64,000 bases of DNA from Pseudopyrenochaeta lycopersici (GCA_003313425.1 NHZP01000079.1:1-64000), one strand, 5' to 3'. Shown: positions 11,101 to 24,400, counted from the stretch's first letter. A program made the numbers and translations. Notes: a model not told the origin generated them from the sequence alone.

Positions 11101-13724
11101 CCGTAAAAACTTGCCAGCTTCGCCGAGCGCTAGTAGGGGGGGTCCCGCCAACAGTGGAGAAAAGGTAAGCGGGCAAATAGCAGCCCCGGAATGTGCCCGG
11201 ACCTGTGTCAGACCACCCTGGAACTTTTTATTAGCGCCGAGCACCTAAACTGTTCGAAGGCAGGTCGCAGCACGTCTGTAGCTCCCTTTTACTTACTTAT
11301 CGAATTGCCCACAATGCCTCGTACCCCTCTCAGCCAGCTCACCCCTGAAACTCTCAATTCTCAGCGTTCTGTCAACATCAGATCTGGACGTAAGAAACGA
11401 TCGTTTAAGGATCTGATTAGTATGGGGCCCTCATATAAACCTGATCCTCCTCAAAAACGCTGCTGGCACACTGTATCGCCAAGAAAGAAGATCAGGATTA
11501 TCCTATATCTCCTCCATCACCGGATTGAGGAGCCTGAGGTGCGCCTAGGCATTAAACAGAAGCAGCGTTGCCTGCAGGGGCTTGAGTGGGATGGCTATTT
11601 AAGGCCTCCAACTGCAGAAGAGACTGGTGCTCACTTTAAGGTACCCGCGCGTACTATAAGAGATATATGGTATAAGAGGTACTCTGTTGTGCAGCTGAGT
11701 CGAGGTAGCCGCCGAGAGGTATCAGAGGGGAGAGGTGAGAGGCACCCTGAGCTTGAACTTGAGCTATTTCGACAATTTGTTGAGTGGAGACAGATGGGAC
11801 GGAAGGTATCGAGGTTTTGGTTTCAACGCAGGGCGAGGCTGCTATACCAGACGCTGTACAACAAGGAAGCTGAACAGCCTGTTCAAGTAAGCTTTTACTA
11901 GTAAATTATATATATTTACTTACGTTTAGTGGCAGGATAGCTTCAAGTTCTCAAATGGCTGGTTTCAAGGCTTCTGCCGCCGTTGGGATATAACGTGGAG
12001 GCGTCTCACTCACGCCTCGCAGGAGCTCCCTGCTCACTATCTTGAGCTAGTGAATCGATTTCTTCGGTTTATACGTCGCAATTCACTTATTCAGACTGGT
12101 TTCTATACGTTTTGGCGCTTCCGGTTGTCTGAGATTGTGAATATGGATGAGGTGCCTATACCTTTTGAGTTCTTTGATGGTGCAACGTACCACCTCAAAG
12201 GCGAGCATACGATAACTGGATCAGTAAGCAATACTAGCTGGTCAAAGCGCCAGGCAACCTTGGTGTTGTACATCTTTGCAGATGGAGTACCACGATTGAA
12301 GCCAAAGCTGATATTTCATGGGGCTCCAGGCGGGCAAATTTGGCGGCAGGAGCACCAGCTTTGGGACCCTCGTGTTACCGTAGAGTTATCTGAAACAGCC
12401 TACAACAATGAGCAGCTGTTAGTTACGTGGTTAGAGAAAGAGCTGTTTAAGGAGCTTAGCGGCCGCGAGAGCTTACTAGTCATGGACTCTGCTAGCTTCC
12501 ACAAAACTGAGCAAGTACGGCAGCTACTCAAGGCCAATCGAGTAACGCTTGCAGTAATTCCGCCAGGATGTACAGGACTGCTGCAGCCACTAGATGTTGC
12601 TATCAATAAACCTTTCAAGGCATTGTTGAGGAACCATCTCGAGCAAATCCTTGAGGCTGAGGCTGACGGTGAGGTGAGCGGCCGAGCTGCAATCTCAGCG
12701 AGACGTATAGCAGTTACTAAGGCTGTTGGGGATGCCTGGGATGAGCTTTGTGACCAGAAACGGCAGGTAGTAGTACAATCTTTTGTCCATACTGGCATCG
12801 CAGTTAGCCCAACTGGCTCTGACGACTATATGATCTCTATCAAAGACTTCGCTGGTCAGGTCGATTTTACTGGCTGGGAGCGAGCTGAGGAGGTTGACGA
12901 GGCTGCTGCAAGCCTTAAAATTGAAGAGTCTGACGATGGCTTTGGCTGGGGATTGCCAGATGATGAGGGCGAATTTTTAGGTCGCCAGAAGTACCTATAT
13001 CAGTTAGAGAGCGTTCTTAACTTGCGATATTTATGCCGGCGGCGAGGCTTACCTAGGACAAGCCGCCTTAACAAGGTAGGCCTCATCGAGAAGCTGCTTC
13101 AAGCTGACGCAGCTGGCATGACTGTTGACCGGCCAATCTTTGTCGACGGGCTTGAAAATGAAGTCCCTGCACCAAAAATTACAGGGCAGTATTCCTGGAG
13201 TATCGAGTACGCAAGGGAGGCAAGGGAGGAGGAGATAGAGGAGCGTAAATGCGAGGGCGAGTTTGCTGGGTTGCTTAATAGATGAGGTTGTTGTTACTGG
13301 ATAGATCTTTTGGTGTTGACCTTCTTGAAAGTTCTATCCTCACTTAATTAGGCCTAGCGCCAGCTACCTTTAAAAGGCCTCCAATCGCTCCAGGCAACAG
13401 GTTGTTACTACTATAGGGGTCTATTTTATATAGAGCAATCCACCTAACAATAGACTCGCTAGGTATAGAGAGCTCTTTCATGAGAGCACCAGCTTGCTAC
13501 CTGCCAGCAACCCCAGCGCACGAGCCACCCCACCAAAAAACAACACCAAATATTCGACTCAAAGCCCGCCTCCAGGAGAATTGCTGGAAGAGGTTTTTTG
13601 GTGTTAAACTGAGATCAAGCACGATGGCGTTTCACTAGGGCCGCCCATATTACGTTGCATTTAGCATGATCCCGCTAGCAGGGCCCCCTTACTAGCGCTC
13701 GGCGAAGCTGGCAAGTTTTTACGG
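11101..13724. mobile_element. Complete pogo-like (Tc1/mariner superfamily) DNA transposon
   Basis: A 2,624-bp element with terminal inverted repeats of about 44 bp. The outer 35 bp, starting CCGTAAAAACTTGCCAGC, are identical at both ends (11101-11135 and 13690-13724). They are followed by an imperfect G-run. It is flanked by TA at 11099-11100 and 13725-13726, the target duplication of Tc1/mariner elements. Inside lies a two-exon transposase gene on the plus strand. The near-perfect ends and open gene indicate recent activity. Confidence 0.93.
11314..13285 (+). CDS. pogo-like DDE_1 transposase (intact, two exons)
   Basis: Exons 11314-11886 and 11930-13285 are joined across a 43-nt intron (GTAAGC donor, TTTAG acceptor), giving about 642 residues. 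The N-terminal part is basic and includes a helix-turn-helix-like stretch (PPTAEETGAHFKVPARTI). The catalytic DDD triad is visible as IVNMDEVPI (first), LLVMDSASFHKT (second) and PPGCTGLLQPLDVAINKP (third). The C-terminus has a LRYLCRRRGLP...KVGLIEKLL segment that looks like a SAP-like DNA-binding helix pair, then an acidic/basic tail. The ATG at 11314 is the first Met after the upstream stretch that overlaps the terminal repeat. No disabling change was seen. Confidence 0.9.
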
Positions 13725-13726
13725 TA

Positions 13727-15744
13727 CTCGCCTCAAAGCCAAATGGCGTTGATCTACAGCGCACCGGGCCGAACGATGAATGGCACTGGATGAGCGATGA
13801 CAGTCATCCAATTAGCTACCTGGTCAGCACTTGATTGTAGCGGAACGACCCGCGCCTAGTGCTGATGGTCATCACATGTGGCGCATTCTAGCGTGTTAAT
13901 GCTGGTGTTGTGGTTACCCACTTAGAGGATAATGATTATGATCCCCTCAATACCACGTCAACGACCATCAGCGTTCTACTCACATGGCTAACCTGTCAAT
14001 GCAAGCACTGTTAGGCATGACCGGTCATGACTCGTGGGTTCCATGCTTCATGACGCAAGCAACAAACCATTCATCCCACGCCAGTCCAGTCTCGGCTAAA
14101 ATAAGCCTTTCCTGACTTCACGAGTTATGAGTCAGTCACGAAAATCTCCGGGCTAATCAAACAGCGGCGCCGGAAACTGGGCAATTGACTGCAGAGGGGA
14201 GTGTTGGAGGCTCCTTCTCGAACCCTCACAGCTTGCCCACACATGTGGCAATGTAATGTTGCTGCTCGTTGTTACCATTACATGTTTCGTTTCGAACGTT
14301 GAGACGATGGTGCTAAGCCGCAATGGGCTGCCCTCCGCAAGGATATTGCACGCTGCGGCGTGGCGGCTTGCTGCTGCGTGGAAATGGGGCGTTGGCACAT
14401 CAGCACGCGAAACAAGCAAGTACATCGTGGTGGGTACACAAGGACACCAGGTTACGCGGAGCTCTTCGATACTAACTGCTTACCTCCATCACTACAATCG
14501 GCCAGTATTTTTGTGCTATCTCTGATCTGCTTATGCCTCCATGTCAGCTATGGTAAACGTGTCAGGGTTAGCTTCGAATCATCGCTATGCTAGCAGCTGG
14601 CACTCCTATACTGATACCCTGCTTATCGCCCAAGCCGTTCATCATACTTTTGCTTCACGTGGAATTGATTACTTGAGAAAGCTAGTTTTTCGACACGGCG
14701 GACAGTAAGCACTGTAATGGAAGCCAGAACTGTGGTGCACAATATTGGCACTTGCTTCGCAGATGATATTCTATCAGCATAAGCGTACTGGAGGCCAGTG
14801 GCTATAAAGGTGTGGGCGTAGCATGTTCTAAGCCCTCGAATGTGGTCACACATCGCTACACTCAAGGCTCACTTCCAGCGAGGGATTGCGACGCAACAAG
14901 CGACTCAATCCAGCTTCGTCATTTCATACCACAAATTCTGTCCCAGTTCTCCTATATCGAGCCCGGTGTAACAGCCCGATAGCCGGTGAAACAATGCTCT
15001 TGTTTTGAACGTCTGAGCGACAACGTGTTGGTGATGCCACAGTGGGCCGACTCTGCTAACCACAATGTCTGCTGTTGAGACACTAGAGAAATGCCAGGTG
15101 CTGCGCTAGCTGATATTAGGGAAGGCCTCGCGCTCCAGGCTTGCGCGAAGTTTCGTGTTCAATTCCGCGTTCAATTCCGCGTTTCCGCTAGCTCCGTGCT
15201 TATTTCCGGTCTACATCCTCTGTCCACTTGGTCAGTATCCTATAGCCTACATTATGCATGGTACTAACATGCCAGTACGGTTGGCGCCGCTTAGCACCGC
15301 ATTCGTACTCTTTATACTTAGGCCTATAGTGCTTCTCAGGCTGTTTTACGAGGCGTGAGAGCTTCATTGAGGCCTTTGAGAGCCGAAGGCTGGCTTTGGG
15401 GAAATTCCTCAGCTATCTGGTAAATCTCGTGCGTCTCAGAGCGTGGTGCGCACACGGTCGCGTCAGCCGCAAGCGCGAGTCATCATGGTCAAGTCCGGAG
15501 GTATCATCACATTGGCTTGTACAACCTCTAGTAACGTTAACGGCTGATACCACCTTCCCTTCGAGCAAGCTTTGCTAATCTCTCTCAGGCAATTGAACGC
15601 GTACACGAACAATAAAATCGAGATTCATCTACCTATCCGGGTTTCGTGCCCTGCATCCACAAAATTTCTTGTGCAACAACTGAGTATAATACGCCGAAAT
15701 TGCTTGCCCATTCTACGACTGCTTGTTGAGATCTTTGCTGACTA
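13727..15744. other. Gene-poor stretch
   Basis: Small open frames only, none resembling a known protein. No repeats longer than a few dozen bases were noticed, apart from a doubled CGCGTTCAATTC near 15165-15182. Nothing further can be supported. Confidence 0.4.
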
Positions 15745-17765
15745 GTGGCACGGTTTTGGCGTTGCATTCAAACACAAATCTTGCTCAGAATCACCGACAA
15801 CTTCGAGAGAATTACTCGGATTGCGCGCGTCGTTGGTAGCTTGCCCCAACCTTTGCGATATTCTCTAGGGTCATCTACTCTACGTAAGTCCCGATCCAAA
15901 GAGCAAGCGGCTTGTTCGCCTCTTCAGCTCTATACCTATACCTCCCCATTCTTACTGAACAGAAGATCTGCGCCCTGGAAAATGTGCCTGCAGGTCAGCT
16001 TAAATCAAAATATCTATCGCTACATGCTAGGCGGGGCTACAGTATCAACGTCGTACGGGCTGACTACTGAAATAGGTCAATGTCATGATATTCAGCCTTA
16101 CCCATACGCTGCTCATATTCGTTCTCAATTAGACTACTCACAGGGTACCTCTCCTTTTTCGCCGCAACTGGATAAGTCCTCAAGGCCTTTTCGGGTCGCT
16201 TCTTCTGCTCCTAGCTTATCCACACGGTCACCACCCCACGAGGTAAGAGTAAGTTCAATACCTTTGTCACCCTATTTGTACTATACACTAACTGTCGTGC
16301 CCGGCGCCTTTGCTAGAATATAAATCGCAGCATCGGCTGAGAGCATTTGTGGCTGTCAACTTAGGTGAGCGATTCACAAGGCTGTACAATCCTCGCCAGG
16401 CCGTGCTCAAGCAGGGCGTGGAGGCGTTGACCCCGCTTCTGCAGCTCGATTTCCGCTAATCCGACTCTCGCAGGGATCAGTCCGATTATGCCCAACAGAT
16501 GTTCCGCATCTATTGACAGTCAGTAAGTGATCGCTCCGTTTATTGCGGTTAAGTATGGCGACACTCAAAGGTTGACAGCACCATGGATTCAATCTGGGGC
16601 TTCCCAGATTGGCCGCTTGCTGTGACACTGACATCCTTAAATTCAAGAGTAATCGCCGCCTAAGCGTGTGCCATTCATTCAAACTTCTCGCAGCGTCGAC
16701 CAATGGCTGAAACATGACCAGAAACTGACATTCCAAACACTGAGGCAACCGACGTCTTCGATGCTGTCGAATGGCAACCTTCGCTCTACCATCCTACCTC
16801 TGTCGAGCTGAATCAAGATCCTCGAGGTCCACAAGAGACAGTAAGTCCTATATGGCCCTCGATGATCATCCGAGATGTATCAAGACTGCGGGGACAAGCT
16901 TGAAGTCTGACTGACTAGTCCCTAGATCTCGTCTATCAACTTCGGATGCCGCTGAGGCGCGTATCTACAATCCGTCGTGTCCCATAAAAGTATGTGTCCG
17001 TGGATCTTGCTAACGCCAATCAGCCTCCAAATCTTTGCAGCATGCGATCTATACAAGGGACGCACCGACCAACGTCGAAGAAGACGCTAGCCGGCGGCTA
17101 AGTGGCTTCAAGCGCACTCCGACTCTTAGATGTCTCGCGGATTTGGATGCTCATACGCGACATTGAGTTCCCCTGCTCGCAATCGCAACGTCATCTGCTG
17201 ACATCTGTCTCGTAGCGCCCTGGCACCGAATCAAGCTAGCGGTTGGCCTGGCTCTTGAGATCTACTGCGCGAAGGACCATCAGGTAAGCGGTCTTTCATC
17301 GTGCCTACTGGTTCTGTACAAGCTCTACCTAATCAGTAAGGCTTGGTGTTAATATTTTCTACACTCGCGAAAGAAAGGTTACATGTTTAGTGTGCTTCTA
17401 GCGACGTGCACAGCGATTTCACAACATTTTGAAGGCCCCTGGACCTGCAACCAGCTAACTGTTTGGAGCAGGGCCCGTAACGGCTTGTGTACGCAAGAGC
17501 ATCATGTCGCAATGATATATGTAGCGTCCCATGGCGCGTGGGGCGAGTAAACTGTGTGAGTCTTTCTCCGCCCTGGCATCCTGGTCTGGCTTATTTACAG
17601 GAAACGGCACAATCAGTGATGCGGATCGCGACGATCAAGAGGAAGATTCAATCGCTCGAGACAGGTAGCTGGGGTAAGCACAATCGGCAAAGTCTTCAGC
17701 AAATCGCTGTGCCATTCTCCGGTCCCAACCCAGGATTCTTCATATCACCTCTTGGCGGCCGCTGA
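15745..17765 (+). pseudogene. Possible decayed multi-exon gene, unknown product
   Basis: Several plus-strand stretches look like exons rather than noise. One is a Ser/Pro-rich run at about 16080-16240 (YSQGTSPFSPQLDKSSRPF). Others lie at about 16720-16850 (DVFDAVEWQPSLYHPTSVE) and 17040-17165 (QHAIYTRDAPTNVEEDASRR). The last is about 17215-17283 (APWHRIKLAVGLALEIY), which is preceded by a TCTCGTAG acceptor and followed by GGTAAGC. No continuous gene model could be built and no family is recognised. The exon-like composition and splice-like edges are what is seen; a decayed gene is inference. Confidence 0.25.
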
Positions 17766-17856
17766 CGTTAACACAGAACGCCATACTACAAAACCGATTA
17801 TACGACTAGTGGCCTAAGTGTAAACGTGGAAAAGAGGGGCCAAGCCGCCTTGCTGT

Positions 17857-17869
17857 GGGGGGGGGGGGG
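17857..17869. repeat. Homopolymer G13 tract
   Basis: Thirteen consecutive G residues on the plus strand. This is prone to length change and sequencing error. Confidence 0.9.
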
Positions 17870-18260
17870 AAATCCGCCGAACGGTGATGGCTTGCCAACG
17901 CATGCATATGCATACCATGTCTAGCGCGCGGACCGCGCCTCCCGGCACCACCCTGCATATCTCCGAGTCAGTGTTATGCAGGCAGTCCACATACATCGTG
18001 TCTGCTGCCGAGTCCAACCCTGGCCCGTGTCATGCAATTGCACGGGCGCCGCCATCATCCGCTGCCTGTCAGTCCTCTTCGGGCCAGCGTCCCTTAGGCC
18101 GGTACTTCACAATTGAACTCAGATCCCGAAACTTCAACGAACACAGCGGGATGATTCTGTACCAACAGTCAAGAGCAAGTCGCCTCGCGCAAGTGACTGC
18201 GCTTGTGAAGGCCGCAGGTGGCCTAATCAACTCTGCCGTACTGACTGCATAAAGCGTGCA

Positions 18261-18292
18261 GAGAGAGAGAAGAGAGAAGAGAGAAGAGAGAG
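18261..18292. repeat. Purine microsatellite (AGAGAGA/AGAAGAG units)
   Basis: A 32-bp pure A/G tract with three copies of the 7-mer AGAAGAG after a (GA)5 start. It lies about 200 bp upstream of the methyltransferase pseudogene. Confidence 0.85.
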
Positions 18293-18499
18293 TATCTGCT
18301 TCATTCTCGTTTCTAGCCTCTAAGCATTAGTACAGTTTTGACCCCATGGACCGGTGGCCAAATCAGCTACTGTGCAATACACGAACTAGGCTAGGCACAC
18401 TAACGAGACTCGTCCAGCATATCTGAACATAAGGCGTTAAAAGTCATTGCAAATTTCGGGGGGTTCCACATCGAAGCAGCACTCGCCCAAGGCGGTATC

Positions 18500-20175
18500 A
18501 TGAAAGCTGAACAGCAGTCCGCCCTTCTCGAGCTGGCGACGGAGGTTCAGCCAGCTGACAACTCAGATTGTCAAAGATCTGACTGCGAAGAATCTACGGG
18601 AGCCAACATTTGAAGTAGACTCCGAAACAGTGCTGGAAACTCCGGAGCAGATTGCGCTCCGCGCACGGCTGAATGATGCCGCTCGAGATCTACTACGCCT
18701 CGTGAATGGCCCCAGAAACGATGCGCGGACCTTCGTATGCTACTTGTACGATCTGGCAGCCTGGCAAGTAGCTTGTGAATTCAACTTCTTTGAAGCAATT
18801 CCCGAAGATAGAGTCGCTAATATCAAGAGATTGCGGAGAAAGTTGGAATGGACGAAGATCGTGTTGGTCGCTTCTTGCGCATGCTAGCTACGGACGGAGT
18901 TTTTGAGGAAGTGGAAAAGGATGTGTTCAAACATACGTCCCGAAGTGTTCTTTACCTGAAAGACAAGCAGTGGCGGGATGTATGTACTATCAGCGCGATT
19001 ATTCTGCTCGACGTTGGTAGAATTACGATGCTAATACAGCCTATAGGTTGGATGAATTCTTCAGAGCAGCAACTGAGACTTCCGCAAGTATCCAGGAATC
19101 AACCTTCGTGAGCAATGGGCAGAAGAAAGCTTTTGTAATGAGGCACGGAACGGATTTGTTTCAATTCTACAAGCAAGACCCACAACGAGCAGGTCGCTTT
19201 GCGAGCGCGATGGCTGGAGTCTCCAGACGCACTACTCTCCTTCTCCAACTTGCAGGTTACTGTGCTAACTTCCTTGTAGTTGAGCGCCATTTTGAAACTC
19301 TCAAGGAGAGCCTCTCTTAGGATCAAATCAGCAGAGGCAAAATCATCGCTGTCGGTGGTAGAAGTGGCCACATGAGTGTCTCGCTCGCCCGGAGTAAGTT
19401 TGAAACAAATCCAATGCTCTACAACAAGCTCACTTACAGCTGCTCGAGGCCTTCCCAAATCTTGAACTCATTGTCTAGGATTCTCTGACCATGCTGTCAT
19501 CGGCTATCCAGAACGACTTCTCAGATCTCAATGGTCGAGTTACGTTCATGCCGCATGACTTCTTCGCTACTCAACCCGTCTCAGGCGCACCAACATATCT
19601 TTTGAGATACGTAACCCATAATTGGAACGACGTGGACTGTATCCGTATCTCCAGGGCGCTCCTTCCTGCCTTGGAGAAAAGCACTCCTGGGACACCACTC
19701 TTGATCAACGATGTTGTACCGCCAACACTGGGAGAGGCCTCAATTTTCCACGACAATCACATGTGCCAGGTTGACATCATGATGATGCTGGTCCTCGGGG
19801 CTAAACAGAGAACAGAAGAATAGTTCCGGCATTTGCTCTCGGATGCAGGTTCACGATTCAAGGTTAGCAAAGTTAAACTGATGTTGCTCTGAGACCATTC
19901 GCTAATGTCTCTTCCAGATCAAAGCTATTCACGGAAAGGGCAACATGAGCCAGATCGAGGCACATCTGGATATTGATGCAGCTCGCCATACGGAAGGCTT
20001 AGCTGTTGCCGAAGTCTCCAAAGATGCGTGTCAGCAGATGACCAGGAGCAGGATGCATCCACTGTTGCCAACCAGCAGAAGCGGACTGGAACCCGTCTCT
20101 GGTCTACTGGAGCGCCACATCACTGGGCTGCATGATGACCTGTGGAGTTCACTCTTGCCATCTCATTCAATGTAG
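18500..20175 (+). pseudogene. O-methyltransferase (family 2 type) pseudogene of the PKS locus
   Basis: Pieces in changing frames line up with fungal SAM-dependent O-methyltransferases (PF00891). Near 18560-18830 is the dimerisation/winged-helix N-terminus (LETPEQIALRARLNDAARDLL). Then come MDEDRVGRFLRMLATDGVFEE, a probable intron at 18984-19039, MRHGTDLFQFYKQDPQRAGRF, and the SAM site read as IIAVGGRSGH where VDVGG..GH is usual (Asp to Ala). After VTFMPHDFF come YLLRYVTHNWND and GKGNMSQIEAHLD, past an intron at 19863-19917. In-frame TAGs at 19318, 19476 and 19821 are each one C:G-to-T:A change from Trp or Gln. Frame breaks lie near 18555 and 18833. Such enzymes methylate hydroxyls of polyketides. 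It sits 1.3 kb upstream of the PKS on the same strand. Confidence 0.8.
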
Positions 20176-21497
20176 CATACCCAGCATTGTATGCGAAACA
20201 TGCATTGTATTGAGTAAGTGTAAACCACGTCTCTTTTGGTGTATGTGCGTCCAGCCCGACTGGGCGCCGATCCAATCACGGGTGTGGTAAGTTAGCGCAT
20301 CTGCCAGATACGCGCACCATCGGTATATGTCAGCCTGCAAAGCGACCCCACCTCAACTCCTTCGCTTCTGGTACTGCATGCATCAACCCCCGCGTCCTCC
20401 AGCTTCACATATAGGCAGCAGACGATAGCGAGTCTTTCACAATCGCCCAGGTTTACAAAGCAGGAACAAAGAACGCCGAGCAGCTTCAACCCTGATGACA
20501 GACAATCGCCTTCTTGATCCATGGTCCGTCTCAGGGTCCACTACATATTGGTTTTACCCTGGCGAACCTACAATGTAACGATCATCTGGTCTACCTAGTC
20601 CCTATGCTGGCCATACCTGCACCATCTCCCGGCCGTTATGTTGCAAGAGTCATGCATATACCTACATACTCACCGCCGGTTTGCAGCTCCGGAGCGGGAC
20701 GCGCCTGCCGCGCTGCGTTCATTACTTGGGCGAAGGCGGAGGAAAGTTCCGTAATGACGCCCATAGGCGAACGTCCCGAGCTTATCCTCACAACACTAAA
20801 GTTGATAACTCTACAAAGAATCCGCAACAGCAGCCAACTAAGGCCCACCACGTATCAACAGACCTAGCTGCGGCCTGTCTCCCGGTCTAACCAGAAGCAA
20901 TATTGCATCGGAGGAGCCGTTACGCATGCATATCAGAAGTGAAACTGATGAACTGTTGGTCTCTAACTGGGATAGGCTAACTCTCCACGCATAGCCTTCT
21001 TGCGTCTTTGGCAACAAATCAACATTCATTCGTATCTGCAGAATTAAACAGCGCAACAGTACCAAGCAGCCAATGCCTAGGCTCAGTTGCATGTAAGTCG
21101 ATCGCCCCGCAACGTCCTTGACGCGCGTGGAAAAGATACAGACTGCCATGAATGCTTGAATATAATGCAGAGGTGCGTACCACTGACAATTGTCTCGGCC
21201 TCACCGCACTGCTTGGAGAAACACCGTCGGCAATTGATTCCCACTATCCAGTGACAAACTAATTTCCTAGCTTTGTGTTGCAGACGCATTCCGCGTCTCA
21301 TAGGCGCGCGCACGAGAGCGCTCGATGGCTTCCTGCTAAGTCCATCCGTGACGACGGAGCAATAGCCTGTACTTTTCCGTACCTCCTAGCTATGTAAGTC
21401 ATGTTCGCAGCAATACTAATCTCGCACTGCAGTCCTTCGGGTCTTCAAGAAATCCGCGCAAAAAATAAGGTGCGACTCGTTCTATCATCCAGCGACA
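20176..21497. other. Spacer between OMT and PKS, unexplained coding-like pieces
   Basis: Probably the promoter side of the PKS. A minus-strand stretch at about 20840-21150 is hydrophobic and open but matches nothing I recognise. No bidirectional regulatory motif is evident. Confidence 0.35.
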
Positions 21498-24400
21498 ATG
21501 GCTTGCAAAGACCCCAAGCCAACGTCGATCGCAGTCATTGGCATTGGGTGCCGCTTTCTAGGCGATGTTACAAGCGGTGAGAAGCTGTGGGACATGTTGG
21601 TGGAGAAAAAGTCTGCAAGGAGCAGAGTGCCCTCGGACGGTTATAATGTTGATGCCTTCTATCACCCAGATGGGGACCGTTACGGAACGGTAAGTAACGT
21701 CATGGCGCCATCTCCCGCGCGGTTCCTTATTCATGAGTTGCAGGCTGACTGTTTCAGACCAACAACGATGGTGGCCACTTCCTTACTGAAGACATACCCC
21801 TGTTCGATGCGTCATTCTTTTCGATTTCGCCTGCAGAAGCCATGGCAATGGATCCAATGCAGCCGCTTCTGCTGGAGGTGACATACGAAGCGCTCGAGAA
21901 CTCCGAAACGCCACTATCCAGAGTGTCGGGATCCAAAACATCGTGTTTTGTCGTGTGTTTCACCAAGGATTACGAGGAGATGCAGCGGCGAGACATGGAG
22001 TTAGCGACGAAGTACCAATCTACCGGCGCCTCACAGACCATGCTCTCCAATCGACTAAGTTACTTCTTCGATATGAAGGGCCCGAGCATTACACTGGACA
22101 CGGCCTGCAGCAGTGGACTCGTTGCTGTACACTTGGCCTGCCAGAGTCTGCGAACGGGTGAGAGCTCAATGGCTGTGGTTGGAGGCAGCAATCTCATCTT
22201 GAGTCCGGATATCCAGATTGAGGTGAGCGACATGCATTTCCTGAGCTCAGACTCAATATCGTACGCCTTTGATGAGCGTGCTAATGGCTCCGCGCGAGGA
22301 GAGGGCGTTGGTGCTGTCATATTAAAACCGTTAGATCTCGCATTGCGCCGATAACGATCCGATACGAGCCGTCATCCGCGGAACAGCTGCTAGCTCGGAC
22401 GGACGGACACTGGGCATCACGATGCCTTCGAAAGACGCACAGATCCATCTCATACGTTCTGCATATAAAGCTGCGGGTTGTGATGTAAGCCAGACAGGAT
22501 ACTTCGAGGCACATGGTACAGGCACTGCTACAGGTGATCCGATCGAAACCGGCGCGATTGGCGAGGTGTTCGCGGCACATCGTTCCCTTGCAGCAGACGG
22601 TGCGGCGATCCCTCTTTCAATTAGATCGTTAAAGGCAAACGTGGGTCACTTAGGAGGGGCGAGTAGAATTGCTGGCTTAATCAAAGCTGTTCTCAGAGTA
22701 GAGAAAGGCACAATTGCACCGAACATCTGGTTTCAACGAGGTAACCCCGCCATCGATTTCGAAGGATGGCGGCTACAAGTCCCCACTGAGACGAAGGATT
22801 GGCCTTTGGAAGGCTTGCGACGCGCAAGCGTCAATTCTTTTGGTTACGGAGGGACAAATGCTCACGTCATTGTTGATGATGCGTACCACTACCTCCAGCA
22901 ATACCGTCGTTCTGGTGGGCACATCAGGAATGACTCGGGCTTCGTCAGTCCTGCCAGCGAAATGACATTCAGTGCCACTCCACGATCACGCTTGTTTCTG
23001 CTCTCTGCCAATAACGAGCGTGGTCTGGCTTATATGAGGAAATCGCTTGCCGACCACCTCCAAACACAATCCGACTTCGATGAGGAAGGCTTATTGGACA
23101 GCCTCGCTTATACCCTTTGTGAATGCCGCTCACGGTTTTCTTACAGTGCAACAATCGTCACAAAAGACAAACTAGATCTGGAAGGGCGACTGCAAAGTCC
23201 TGTCCCAGTTTCCAGCAGTCGCGCAACACCGCCACGAATAGGTTTCATATTCACTGGTCAAGGTGCCCAATGGTGGGGTATGGGCAGGGAGCTGCTCCAT
23301 TACCCAATATTCAAGAACAGCCTACTGAGATGCGATACGATTACGAAAAGTCTGGGCGCTGACTGGTCTCTGATGGAAGAGCTTCTCAGGGATAAAACCA
23401 CGTCACGAGTCAGCGAAGCAGAATTCAGCCAGCCGCTCTGTACCGCACTCCAGATTGCTCTCATAGATCTGCTCTCCGCATGGAACGTACACTCCCACTC
23501 CGTTATCGGCCATTCGAGTGGTGAAATCACCGCTGCCTATGCCACAGGCGCGTTGAGTTTTGAGTCAGCAATGACTGTTGCGTTCTTTCGTGGCTTATTA
23601 ACACCAAAAGTGAAGCGCTTTGGGTACGACGGCCGTATGATGGCTGTCGGCCTTTCTGAAGAAGAAGCAAACAACGAACTCGCTGAGCTGGACGACAAGT
23701 TTGGAAAAGCTGTCGTCGCTTGCATTAACAGTCCTCGTGGCGTAACAGTTTCTGGTGATACTAAAGCTATGGTGGAACTCCACAAGGCCATAGTTGCCAA
23801 AGGTGTCTTTGCGAGGATGCTTCAAGTAGATACTGCGTATCACTCGCATCATATGCAGGCAATCGCTAAAGAATATCTTGCGCGGCTCCAAGAGGCACGC
23901 GTTGTACCACAATATGGCGAGCAACAGGCGACAATGTTCTCTTCAGTCACAGAAGACGTTGTCGACCAGCGCCAGCTAGGCGCCGAATACTGGGTATCGA
24001 ACCTTGTTGGCTGCGTACGCTTCTCTGGTGCGTTAGAAAAGCTCTGCTCAATGCCGTCGGTAGATGAGAGTTACGGAGTAGAAGTAATACTGGAAGTTGG
24101 AACCCATGCCCTATTCAAACTCCCCGTCCGAGAGATTCTCGAAAACACATTCAGAGAAAAGTCGCACATCCAATACCTCTCCACACTCATCCGCAACAAA
24201 CCTGCCGATGCCACTGTGCTGGAAGCAGTTGGCCACCTGTGCGCCAACAACTACCCAGTCAACCTTCACGCAGTCAATTTCCCAAGTGAGCCGAAACAGT
24301 CTCTATGCGTCCTGACAGACCTTCCTCGGTATCCTTGGAACCACACTCGCAGCTACTGTTGCGAGTCCCGACTCAGCCGTGATTACCGTCTTCGGCAATT

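Noticed and set aside
20514..21313. Open frames between OMT and PKS as a possible cluster gene
   Set aside because: Frames on both strands overlap, none shows a family motif, and no splice model joins them.
23537..23924. Minus-strand frames inside the PKS
   Set aside because: They are shadows of the well-supported AT domain on the plus strand.
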